DNA from: Seohaeicola saemankumensis
GTDB lineage: Bacteria; Pseudomonadota; Alphaproteobacteria; Rhodobacterales; Rhodobacteraceae
Direction: 5' to 3'
Assembly: GCF_042678485.1 (NCBI RefSeq)
Contig: NZ_JBHTKR010000005.1
Location: forward strand, 248,001 to 312,000
Length of the DNA: 64,000 nt
The notes below the pieces were generated by a model. It worked only from the letters and a program-made list of their open reading frames with translations, was not told where the DNA came from and did no database searches. The position numbers were made by a program, and so were the translations under genes. Shown piece by piece: positions 34,824 through 43,045 of the stretch (position 1 is its first letter; every line of letters begins with the position of its first letter).

Positions 34824-35385
34824 CGGTGGCCTCCTCAAAATCGCTCAGTCCGCGCCGTGAAAGCATGTGTTTGGATAAGGTTCGCAGATCGACCCGAGTC
34901 AGTCTGGCCCTAGCAATAGGCAAAAGAATCGCGTTCTCGGCAACGAGGTGCCTGCGCACGCGCGCCGCAAACCTGGACAATACCGTGCGATCCTCGGGGG
35001 TCAGATCGGCACCGCTATCCAGGCAACCAGCCAGCATCTCACGCACTTGAGGCAGCAAACGCATCGCCTCATCCTGATCGGCTTTGATCCGGTCGATCAC
35101 GCCCTCAATCGCATCCTCTTGCGTGCAGCGCTTGGCAAGAAGCGGGAAAAGGTCCTCCTCTTCGTCGCGCAGGTGGACATTCATTTCTTCGTTCAGAAAG
35201 CGCAGCACACTCATTGTTGCCTGGCGATTGAGGGAGTCCGCCGTTGCCAGCCCGTCGATCACTGCGCAAATCTGACGTTCACGCAGGTGGTCTTCGCTGA
35301 TGAAGACCAGAGGATTTGCAAGCAGGCTCGGGTTCGTCGGTTTATCACCGCTCCCACGCAGCGTTGGCTCTGACGGTTTCATCAC
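34813..35385 (-). CDS. Hemerythrin HHE domain protein
   Basis: 190 residues. A four-helix HHE-type bundle is indicated by DHLRERQICAVIDGLA, FLNEEMNVHLRDEEEDLFPLL and ARVRRHLVAENAILLPIARA, whose His and Glu residues would bind a di-iron centre. Such proteins sense or handle oxygen or nitric oxide, or help repair iron centres. Located between the parvulin and carbonic anhydrase genes in the nar operon, so a role in nitrosative stress or iron-sulfur maintenance during nitrate respiration is plausible. Confidence 0.85.
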   Translation of the reverse strand: MMKPSEPTLRGSGDKPTNPSLLANPLVFISEDHLRERQICAVIDGLATADSLNRQATMSVLRFLNEEMNVHLRDEEEDLFPLLAKRCTQEDAIEGVIDRIKADQDEAMRLLPQVREMLAGCLDSGADLTPEDRTVLSRFAARVRRHLVAENAILLPIARARLTRVDLRTLSKHMLSRRGLSDFEEATDVD

Positions 35386-35402
35386 ACGTCCTTTCGCGTG
35401 GC

Positions 35403-36206
35403 TCAGATCGGCGCAAGGCTGGCGCCGGTGATCTGTGCGCCTTGGGCCAGAGTTTCAACGAATTCCCGCGATGCCCGTGCCCAAGCCGCCTTTTCCAGCG
35501 CTTGCGCGATCCTGGGGCGCACAGTCTCATAGGGCAGAACCTGACCCGGCGCGGTTGCGTTCAGACGAATGATGTGCCAGCCGTGACGCGAAAGAACGGG
35601 CGCGGGGCTGATGCCGCCCTCAGTCAGGGTGAGCAGCGCCGCCTCGAACTCGGGCACGGTGTCGCCGGGTCCAAGCTGACCCAGATGACCACCAGATGCC
35701 TTGGAGCCACAATCGCTGTCGCGGGCGGCAGCGGCGAACCCCTTTGCCTCACCATCAAGCCGCGCCAGCAAGGCAACGGCCCGCGCTTCGGCCAGCCCAC
35801 GCTCGGCATCGTCGCGAGGGTCGCAGGCACACAGGATGTGCGAGACGTCCCATAGCGGCGCAGAGCGGTAGCGGTCGGGGTCCTTTTTCCATTCCGTACG
35901 CACCGCGCCCTCCGCGACAGGCGCGATTTCCAGCGCCTCGTCCAGAAGCACGCGGATCAGGGATTCGTCTTCGGTCTCGAAGCGGTTCGGCGCCATTTCG
36001 AGCGGGTCGGGCACCAACTTGCGGCGCCTCGCCTCTTGCAACAACAGGGCGCGGATCGTCAGCGCCTGCGCCGCCTTGCGCCAGGCGATGCCGGGTTTGT
36101 CCTTGGGTGCAGCGTGGTTCTGGGCCTCGGCGGCGATTGCCGCTAAGGGGATGGTCTCATTGTTCACAACAACATCGGGAAACAGGGCCATGTTCATCGC
36201 ACTCAC
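35403..36206 (-). CDS. Parvulin-type peptidyl-prolyl isomerase of the nar operon
   Basis: 267 residues. The C-terminal part matches the PpiC/rotamase domain: VSHILCACDPRDDAER, AARDSDCGSKASGGHLGQLGPGDTVPEFEAALLTL and VLSRHGWHIIRLN. The N-terminal about 120 residues are helical, as in NifM-like proteins. No signal peptide, so it acts in the cytosol. It overlaps narI by four bases. Parvulin/NifM-like genes after narI are known in several nar operons, where they probably help fold the reductase. Confidence 0.88.
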   Translation of the reverse strand: MSAMNMALFPDVVVNNETIPLAAIAAEAQNHAAPKDKPGIAWRKAAQALTIRALLLQEARRRKLVPDPLEMAPNRFETEDESLIRVLLDEALEIAPVAEGAVRTEWKKDPDRYRSAPLWDVSHILCACDPRDDAERGLAEARAVALLARLDGEAKGFAAAARDSDCGSKASGGHLGQLGPGDTVPEFEAALLTLTEGGISPAPVLSRHGWHIIRLNATAPGQVLPYETVRPRIAQALEKAAWARASREFVETLAQGAQITGASLAPI

Positions 36207-36988
36207 TCCGCCGGTGTGTCGGCCATCGGGCCGGATTTACCCTGCCGCGCATCATGCGCACGGCGGCGTTCTTCAAGCGGGCGGCGGCGGCGCGAACGGA
36301 CGATCTGGTAGCCCGGCCGCGTCAGCAGGTAGCGGAAGGGTGCTGCGAAACCGGACCAGATGTGCACGAGCCGGGTAAAGGGGAACAGGATGGTGATGAT
36401 CAGCCCAAGGAAGATATGCAACTTGTAAAGCCAATGCACGTCCACCACGGTCACCCAGGCATTGATGTTCCACGTCACGACGCTTTGCGACCAGGTCATG
36501 AACCGGACCATTTCCGACCCGTCCATGTGCTGCAGCGTCTGGGTGATCGTCAGTAGGCCGATGGCCAACTGCAGCCAGATCAGGACCATGATCAGGATGT
36601 CGGGAAAGGTCGATGTCACGCGGATACGTGGATCAACCAGTCGGCGATGGATCAGCATCGTCGAACCGATGAGCGCGGCGATACCCGCCGGCCCGCCGAT
36701 CAGGACCGCCATCCACTGCTTGAGACCATAGGGAATGCCGATCGCATCCAGTACCCAGATCGGGGTGAACAGCCCGACAAGGTGGCCGAAGAACACCGTG
36801 AGAATACCGACATGGAACAGGATCGAGCCCCAGATTAACTGCTTACGGCGCAAAAGCTGACTGGATGAGCTTTTCCAGGTAAAGGGATCACGTTCATAGC
36901 GGGCGATCGAGCCCACCAGGAAAACCGTAAGGGCCACGTAGGGCATCACCCCGAACAGCATGAAGTTGATATCGAAATTGTCGAACAT
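36203..36988 (-). CDS. narI: Respiratory nitrate reductase gamma subunit
   Basis: 261 residues with five membrane helices. The haem b-binding histidines are recognisable in FHVGILTVFFGHLVGL and in VHWLYKLHIFLGLIITILFPFTRLVHIWS. NarI takes electrons from quinol at the periplasmic side and passes them to NarH. The C-terminal tail (RRRRPLEERRRAH) is strongly basic and cytosolic. One base separates it from narJ; it overlaps the parvulin gene. Confidence 0.96.
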   Translation of the reverse strand: MFDNFDINFMLFGVMPYVALTVFLVGSIARYERDPFTWKSSSSQLLRRKQLIWGSILFHVGILTVFFGHLVGLFTPIWVLDAIGIPYGLKQWMAVLIGGPAGIAALIGSTMLIHRRLVDPRIRVTSTFPDILIMVLIWLQLAIGLLTITQTLQHMDGSEMVRFMTWSQSVVTWNINAWVTVVDVHWLYKLHIFLGLIITILFPFTRLVHIWSGFAAPFRYLLTRPGYQIVRSRRRRPLEERRRAHDARQGKSGPMADTPAE

Positions 36989-36989
36989 G

Positions 36990-37712
36990 TCATGCGCTCC
37001 TGTTCAAATTGGTGGCGGGGGGGGCCGCCTTGAGGGTCGGCTTGTCCATCAGGGCCAGCATGTCGCGGACCTGTGGACAGCCCGCATTCGGGTCGGGGCC
37101 GAAAGTGACCTCGGTTTCCTCCCAGACCGCGTCCAGCGCATCCAGGTCGGTTGGGTCGTCGTCAGGTTGGGCCAGCATCTCGGCCACCGTACCAGCATCG
37201 GCTTGTGCCCCGGCAAGCTGGGAAAGAGCGGCGAACGCGGCGGCATATCCGCTCTCGCGCCGCACCAGACGGGTGGCAAGCGCGTCGAAGATATGGGCCG
37301 CGTCCGCCAAAGTGTCCTGCACTTCTGCGAAGGGACGCGTCGACAGGAATTCCAGCAGCACCGGCAGGTGGTCCGGCAATTCCGAGGTGGCGGGTTCGAA
37401 CCCGCCCTCCCGGTAGGTCTCGATCAGGCTGACCATCGCCCCGCCCCTGTCCCGGCTTTCGCCATGGACATGTTCGAACAGATTCAATGACAAGGTGCGC
37501 GACCGGTCGAAAAGCATGACATAGCTTTCCTGCACGTCGAACAGATCCCCCTGCCCCACGCTTTCGGCAAGCCCGTGCAACGCGGCCCGCGTCTCTTCCG
37601 CGATACGGGGATCGGCGCCCAGAATGGCCCCGATATCGGGCATGGCGGCCTGAAGCTCCTGCGAGGGGTAGCTCAGCGTCAGTGACAGGGCCTTGAGTGT
37701 GCGGTCCATCAT
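36990..37712 (-). CDS. narJ: Nitrate reductase molybdenum cofactor assembly chaperone NarJ
   Basis: 240 residues of all-helical TorD/NarJ fold: LKALSLTLSYPSQELQ, QESYVMLFDRSRTLSLNLFEHVHGESRDRG and LPDHLPVLLEFLS are characteristic. It binds the NarG N-terminus and holds it until the cofactor is inserted; it is not part of the final complex. Its start overlaps the narH stop by one base. Confidence 0.96.
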   Translation of the reverse strand: MMDRTLKALSLTLSYPSQELQAAMPDIGAILGADPRIAEETRAALHGLAESVGQGDLFDVQESYVMLFDRSRTLSLNLFEHVHGESRDRGGAMVSLIETYREGGFEPATSELPDHLPVLLEFLSTRPFAEVQDTLADAAHIFDALATRLVRRESGYAAAFAALSQLAGAQADAGTVAEMLAQPDDDPTDLDALDAVWEETEVTFGPDPNAGCPQVRDMLALMDKPTLKAAPPATNLNRSA

Positions 37713-39238
37713 CAGAATGACTCCAGCGGAAGGGCAAAGGACTTCTTCTTACCGCCGAACAGGGTCGTCTTGCCCGTCTCGCCGGTGGAACAGCCATTGC
37801 CGTCGGTGAACCCGCAGCCGCCGCGGATGTCGGCGCCTGCTTCGTTCTGTTCGCGATGCGCGGTGGGGATCGCGAAACGATCCTCGTAATCGGCAATCGC
37901 CATGATCTTGTACATGTCCTCGATCATCCGGCCCGACATGCCGACGCGGGCGGCGATGCCTTCGTCGCGCACGCCATCCACGGTCAGCGCCCGCATGTAG
38001 AGCCGCATTGCGGACATGCGTTCCAGCGCGTGAACGATGGGGTCCTCGTCGCCCGCCGTCAGCATATTGGCCAGGTACTTCACCGGGATGCGCAAGGAGC
38101 GCACATCGGGCATCTGGTCGCTCATCGCGATCTGGCCGGCCTGGGCGGCGTTCTGGATCGGCGAAAGCGGCGGGATGTACCAGACCATCGGCAGCGTCCG
38201 GTATTCCGGATGCAGCGGGAAGGCGACCTTCCACTCCATCGCCATTTTCCAGATCGGACTGATCTTGGCGGCCTCGATCCAGTCTTCTGGCACACCGTCG
38301 CGACGGGCGGCTGCGATTACCTCGGGGTCGTTGGGATCAAGGAACACATCGAGTTGCGCGCCGTAGAGATCGGTCTCGCGCTCGCTGCTTGCCGCCGCTT
38401 CGATCTTGTCGGCATCGTAAAGGATCACGCCAAGATAGCGTATTCGCCCGACGCAGGTTTCCGAACATACTGTCGGCTGACCGCTCTCGATGCGCGGATA
38501 GCAGAAGGTGCATTTCTCGGATTTGCCCGATTCCCAGTTGTAGTAGACCTTCTTGTAGGGACAGCCCGAGATGCACATCCGCCAGCCGCGGCATTTCTCC
38601 TGGTCGATTAGGACGATGCCGTCTTCTTCGCGCTTGTAGATCGCGCCCGATGGGCAGGACGCGGAACAGGTAGGGTTGAGGCAATGCTCGCACAAGCGCG
38701 GCAGATACATCATGAAGGTATTCTCATACTCTCCATAGATTTCCTTCTGCACATCCTCGAAGTTGTAGTCCTGCGACCGCTTCGAGAATTCGCCACCCAG
38801 GATTTCCTCCCAGTTCGGCCCCTTCTCGATCTTCTCCATCCGCTCGCCGGTAATCTTCGACCGGGGCCGCGCGGTGGGAAAAGCGTTCATGTCGGGCGCC
38901 GACTTCAGGTGGTCGTAGTCGAAATCGAACGGCTCGTAATAGTCGTCGATCTCGGGCATCGATGGGTTGGCGAAGATGTTCGCCAAGATCCGCCATTTCG
39001 CCCCCTGCTTGGGGTGCAGCTTGCCGCTCGCCGAGCGGGCCCACCCACCGTTCCAGCGCTTCTGGTTTTCCCAGTCGGTGGGATAGCCGGTACCGGGCTT
39101 GGTCTCAACGTTGTTGAACCACGCGTATTCGACTCCTTCCCGCGTGGTCCACACGTTCTTGCAGGTGACTGAGCAGGTGTGACACCCGATGCATTTGTCG
39201 AGGTTCAGGACCTTGCCGATTTGTGCGCGAACTCTCAT
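37712..39238 (-). CDS. narH: Respiratory nitrate reductase beta subunit
   Basis: 508 residues, the usual length. The four cysteine groups for one 3Fe-4S and three 4Fe-4S clusters are present: CIGCHTCSVTCKNVW, CEHCLNPTCSASCPSG, CRGWRMCISGCPYKK and CTFCYPR with VCSETCVGRIRYLG. The Trp in CRGWRMC marks the 3Fe-4S site. It transfers electrons from NarI haem to NarG. The start overlaps the narG stop by four bases. Confidence 0.97.
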   Translation of the reverse strand: MRVRAQIGKVLNLDKCIGCHTCSVTCKNVWTTREGVEYAWFNNVETKPGTGYPTDWENQKRWNGGWARSASGKLHPKQGAKWRILANIFANPSMPEIDDYYEPFDFDYDHLKSAPDMNAFPTARPRSKITGERMEKIEKGPNWEEILGGEFSKRSQDYNFEDVQKEIYGEYENTFMMYLPRLCEHCLNPTCSASCPSGAIYKREEDGIVLIDQEKCRGWRMCISGCPYKKVYYNWESGKSEKCTFCYPRIESGQPTVCSETCVGRIRYLGVILYDADKIEAAASSERETDLYGAQLDVFLDPNDPEVIAAARRDGVPEDWIEAAKISPIWKMAMEWKVAFPLHPEYRTLPMVWYIPPLSPIQNAAQAGQIAMSDQMPDVRSLRIPVKYLANMLTAGDEDPIVHALERMSAMRLYMRALTVDGVRDEGIAARVGMSGRMIEDMYKIMAIADYEDRFAIPTAHREQNEAGADIRGGCGFTDGNGCSTGETGKTTLFGGKKKSFALPLESF

Positions 39239-42200
39239 TCCGCTGCCTCCACTTTGCGGGTTGCGGGCGCGTCCAGCCAGTCAACCTTTTTCATCTTCCG
39301 CACGATCACGAATTCATCCCGGTTACTGCCCACGGTGCCGTAGTAGTTGAAACCGTAGGACAGCTGCGCGTAGCCGCCGATCATGTGTGTGGGTTTCAGG
39401 GTGGCGCGGGTTACCGAGTTGTGGATCCCGCCACGGTTGCCGGTCTTTTCCGACCCGGGGGTGTTCACGATCTTTTCCTGCGCGTGGTACATGAATAGCG
39501 TGCCCTGCTTGATCCGCTGGGACACGACCACCCGCGCGGTTAACGCACCGTTGATGTTGTAGGCCTCGACCCAGTCGTTATCGACCAGCCCCGCCTTCTG
39601 AGCGTCCACCTCGGACATCCAGACCACCGGCCCACCCCTGTTCAGCGTGAGCATCAGCAGGTTGTCGGTATAGGTGCTATGGATGCCCCATTTTTGGTGG
39701 GGCGTGATGAAGTTCAGCACCACATGCAGGCTGCCCTCGGCCGCGTCGTTGTTGACGGCTGCTGTGATGGTCTTGAGGTCCACCGGCGGGCGATAGCTGA
39801 CAAAGCCTTCGCCGAACGCGCGCATCCACAGGTGATCCTGGTAAAGCTGCTGCCGCCCGGTGAGGGTCCGCCACGGGATCAGTTCGTGGACGTTGGTATA
39901 GCCCGCGTTGTAGCAGACCTCCTCACTTTCGATCCCCGACCATGTGGGGCTGGAGATGATCTTGCGCGGTTGCGCCGCGATATCGCGGAAGCGGATCTTG
40001 GTGTGATGCGCGCCTTCCGCCAGATGGGCATGGTGGCGGCCGGTGGGCTTCTCCAGTTCCTCCCAGGCCTTTACGGCCACCTCGCCGTTGGTCTCGGGCG
40101 CCAGCATCAGGATCATCTCGGCCGCGTCGATGGCGGTTTCGAGTTTCGCGTGCCCTTTGGACACGCCCTCGTCCTGCACCACACCGTTGAGGTCGCGCAG
40201 ATGCTTGACCTCGACCTTGGTATCCCAAGTGATGCCCTTGCCGCCATTGCCCAGCTTTTCCAGCAGCGGGCCAACCGAGGTGAACTTCTTGTAGAGATTG
40301 GGGTAATCCCGCTCGACCGTGATGTAGTTCGGCGCGGTCTTGCCAGGGACCAGGTCGCATTCGCCCTTTTTCCAGTCCTTCACATGAGCCTGCGCCAGTT
40401 CGCCGGGGGTATCGTGCAGCAACGGAAGCTGGACGATGTCTGTCTCGACCCCAAGCACCTCGGGCGCGACTTCCGAAAACTTGCGGGCAATCGACTTGAA
40501 TATCTCCCAGTCCGACTTGCTCTCATAGGCAGGATCCACCGCAGCCTGCAGCGGGTGGATGAACGGGTGCATGTCAGAGGTGTTCAAGTCGTCCTTTTCG
40601 TACCAAGACGCCGTGGGCAGCACGATGTCGGAATAGACGCAGGTGGTGGACATGCGGAAGTCGATGGTGACCAGCAGGTCGAGTTTCCCCTTCGGAGCCT
40701 CATCATGCCATACGGCCTCCTTGGGCATCACACCGCCTTCCTCGCCCAGATCCTTGCCCATCACGCCGTGATCAGTGCCCAGAAGGTGCTTGAGGAAGTA
40801 TTCGTGGCCCTTGCCGCTGGACCCCAACAGGTTGGACCGCCAGACGAACAGGTTGCGTGGCCAGTTTTCCGGCGCATCCGGGTCCTCACAGGACATTTGC
40901 AAATCGCCGGATTTCAGCTGCTCGACAACATAGTCCTTGATCTCTTTGCCGGCCTTCTTCGCCGCCCTTGACACCTCTAGCGGGTTGGTCTTCAGCTGCG
41001 GCGCAGACGGCAGCCAGCCCATGCGCTCAGCCCGGATGTTGTAGTCGATCAGGCTGATGTCCCAGTCACCTTCGGGCGCCGTGGGCGACAGGATCTCGCC
41101 CGCGCGCAGCGTCTCGTAGCGCCACTGATCGGTGTGGGCATACCAGCAGGAGGTCGAGTTCATGTGCCGCGGCGGACGATTCCAGTCGAGCGCGAAGGCT
41201 AGCGGCTGCCAGCCGGTCTGCGGGCGCAGCTTTTCTTGCCCCACATAGTGCGACCAGCCGCCGCCCTCTTGGCCGATGCAGCCGCACATCACCAGCATAT
41301 TGATGATGCCGCGATAGTTCATGTCCATGTGGTACCAGTGGTTCAGACCGGCCCCCAGGATGACCATAGACTTACCATGCGTCTTTTCAGCGTTGCCCGC
41401 GAACTCACGAGCGACTGCGATGATCTTCTCGCGCGCAACCCCGGTAATCTTTTCGGCCCAGGCGGGGGTATAGGGGCTGTCGTCGTCGAAATCCTTCGAC
41501 ACCCAATCGCCGCCCAGCCCACGGTCAAGCCCGTAATTGGCGCAGAACAGGTCGAAGACGGTGGCGACAAGCACTTGCCGGCCATTGGCCAGCGTCACGC
41601 GCCGCGCGGGAATGTTGCGGGTCAGTATCTCGGGGTGGTCGCATTTGACGAAATCGCCCGTGGCGGAACCGCCGAAATAGGGAAAATCGACGCCAACGAT
41701 CTCATCGTGATCGCCCTCCATGATCTGGCTCAGACGCAGTTGGGCCTCGGCACCTTTGGCACGCTGCTCAAGGTTCCACTTGCCCTCTTCGCCCCAGCGG
41801 AACCCGATCGAGCCGTTGGGGGCAACGACCTGGCCCGATGCCTCGTCATGGGCGACGGTCTTCCAGTCGGGGTTGTTGGTCTCGCCCAGCTTGCCGTCGA
41901 AATCGTCCGCGCGCAGCATACGGCCCGGCACCAGATGGCCGTCCTTTTCATCCAGGCGCACCAGCATCGGCATGTCGGTGTATTTGCGGGCATAGTCCTC
42001 GAAATAGGCGGCCTGTCGGTCAAGGTGGAACTCGCGCAGGATCACATGCCCCATGGCCATCGCAAGCGCCGCATCGGTGCCCGCTTGCGGGTTCAGCCAT
42101 ATATCGCCGAACTTGGCAGCTTCGGAATAATCCGGGCTGACCACGGCCGACTTGGTGCCGCGATACCGGACCTCGGTGTAGAAATGCGCGTCGGGCGTGC

Positions 42201-42981
42201 GGGTCTGCGGCACATTCGAGCCCCAGAGCATCAGGAAGCCCGCGTTGTACCAATCGGCGCTTTCAGGCACGTCGGTCTGTTCACCCCAAGTCTGCGGCGA
42301 GGCTGGCGGCAAATCGCAATACCAGTCATAGAAGGACATGCAGGTGCCGCCCAGAAGGCTCAGGTAGCGCGAACCGGCGGCATAGCTGACCATCGACATC
42401 GCAGGAATGGGCGAGAAGCCAAACACGCGGTCGGGACCCCAGGTTTTCGCGGTATAGGCGTTGGCGGCCGCGACTATCTCGGTTGCCTCGTCCCATGTGG
42501 CCCGTACGAAGCCACCCTTGCCACGCGTCTTGGTATAGGACGCGCGCAGGACAGGATCGTTCTGGATCGCGGCCCAGGCCGCAACCGGGGTCATCGTCTC
42601 GCGCATCTTGCGCCAGGCGCGCATCAGGCTGCCCCGGATCAGCGGGTTCTTCACGCGGTTCGCGGAATAGAGATACCAGCTGTAGGACGCCCCCCGCGCA
42701 CAGCCGCGCGGCTCGTGGTTGGGCAGGCCGGCGCGGGTGCGCGGATAATCCGTCTGCTGCGTTTCCCAGGTTACGATCCCGGACTTGACGTAGATCTTCC
42801 AGGAACAGGATCCGGTGCAGTTCACCCCATGGGTCGAGCGGACGATCTTGTCGTGCCGCCAGCGGTTTCTGTAGGTATCCTCCCAGTCGCGGTTCTCGCG
42901 GGTGGTCTGACCCCAACCGTCTGAGAATTGCTCCAGTTCCTTGCTCTGGAAGAAGTTCAGTTTATCGAGCAGATGGCTCAT
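39235..42981 (-). CDS. narG: Respiratory nitrate reductase alpha subunit
   Basis: 1248 residues, full length. The FS0 cluster ligands lie in STHGVNCTGSCSWKIYVK, followed by the diagnostic QTDYPRTRAGLPNHEPRGCARGASYSWYLYSANR. The segment YDWYCDLPPASPQTWGEQTD carries the molybdenum-ligand Asp. It contains bis-MGD and reduces nitrate to nitrite on the cytosolic side. No cleavable Tat signal, as usual. It follows narK with a strong hairpin between them. Confidence 0.98.
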   Translation of the reverse strand: MSHLLDKLNFFQSKELEQFSDGWGQTTRENRDWEDTYRNRWRHDKIVRSTHGVNCTGSCSWKIYVKSGIVTWETQQTDYPRTRAGLPNHEPRGCARGASYSWYLYSANRVKNPLIRGSLMRAWRKMRETMTPVAAWAAIQNDPVLRASYTKTRGKGGFVRATWDEATEIVAAANAYTAKTWGPDRVFGFSPIPAMSMVSYAAGSRYLSLLGGTCMSFYDWYCDLPPASPQTWGEQTDVPESADWYNAGFLMLWGSNVPQTRTPDAHFYTEVRYRGTKSAVVSPDYSEAAKFGDIWLNPQAGTDAALAMAMGHVILREFHLDRQAAYFEDYARKYTDMPMLVRLDEKDGHLVPGRMLRADDFDGKLGETNNPDWKTVAHDEASGQVVAPNGSIGFRWGEEGKWNLEQRAKGAEAQLRLSQIMEGDHDEIVGVDFPYFGGSATGDFVKCDHPEILTRNIPARRVTLANGRQVLVATVFDLFCANYGLDRGLGGDWVSKDFDDDSPYTPAWAEKITGVAREKIIAVAREFAGNAEKTHGKSMVILGAGLNHWYHMDMNYRGIINMLVMCGCIGQEGGGWSHYVGQEKLRPQTGWQPLAFALDWNRPPRHMNSTSCWYAHTDQWRYETLRAGEILSPTAPEGDWDISLIDYNIRAERMGWLPSAPQLKTNPLEVSRAAKKAGKEIKDYVVEQLKSGDLQMSCEDPDAPENWPRNLFVWRSNLLGSSGKGHEYFLKHLLGTDHGVMGKDLGEEGGVMPKEAVWHDEAPKGKLDLLVTIDFRMSTTCVYSDIVLPTASWYEKDDLNTSDMHPFIHPLQAAVDPAYESKSDWEIFKSIARKFSEVAPEVLGVETDIVQLPLLHDTPGELAQAHVKDWKKGECDLVPGKTAPNYITVERDYPNLYKKFTSVGPLLEKLGNGGKGITWDTKVEVKHLRDLNGVVQDEGVSKGHAKLETAIDAAEMILMLAPETNGEVAVKAWEELEKPTGRHHAHLAEGAHHTKIRFRDIAAQPRKIISSPTWSGIESEEVCYNAGYTNVHELIPWRTLTGRQQLYQDHLWMRAFGEGFVSYRPPVDLKTITAAVNNDAAEGSLHVVLNFITPHQKWGIHSTYTDNLLMLTLNRGGPVVWMSEVDAQKAGLVDNDWVEAYNINGALTARVVVSQRIKQGTLFMYHAQEKIVNTPGSEKTGNRGGIHNSVTRATLKPTHMIGGYAQLSYGFNYYGTVGSNRDEFVIVRKMKKVDWLDAPATRKVEAAE

Positions 42982-43008
42982 TTGGCTGTCCTTTCGGGTG
43001 TCCGGTTA

Positions 43009-43031
43009 CGGGCGGCGACCTACGCCGCCCG
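43009..43031 (-). promoter_or_regulatory. Strong hairpin between narK and narG
   Basis: Perfect 9-bp stem CGGGCGGCG/CGCCGCCCG with a 5-base loop in the 64-base gap. No T-run follows in the minus direction, so RNA processing or protection of the narGHJI transcript is more likely than termination. Confidence 0.55.
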
Positions 43032-43045
43032 AGCATTCGGTTGGG

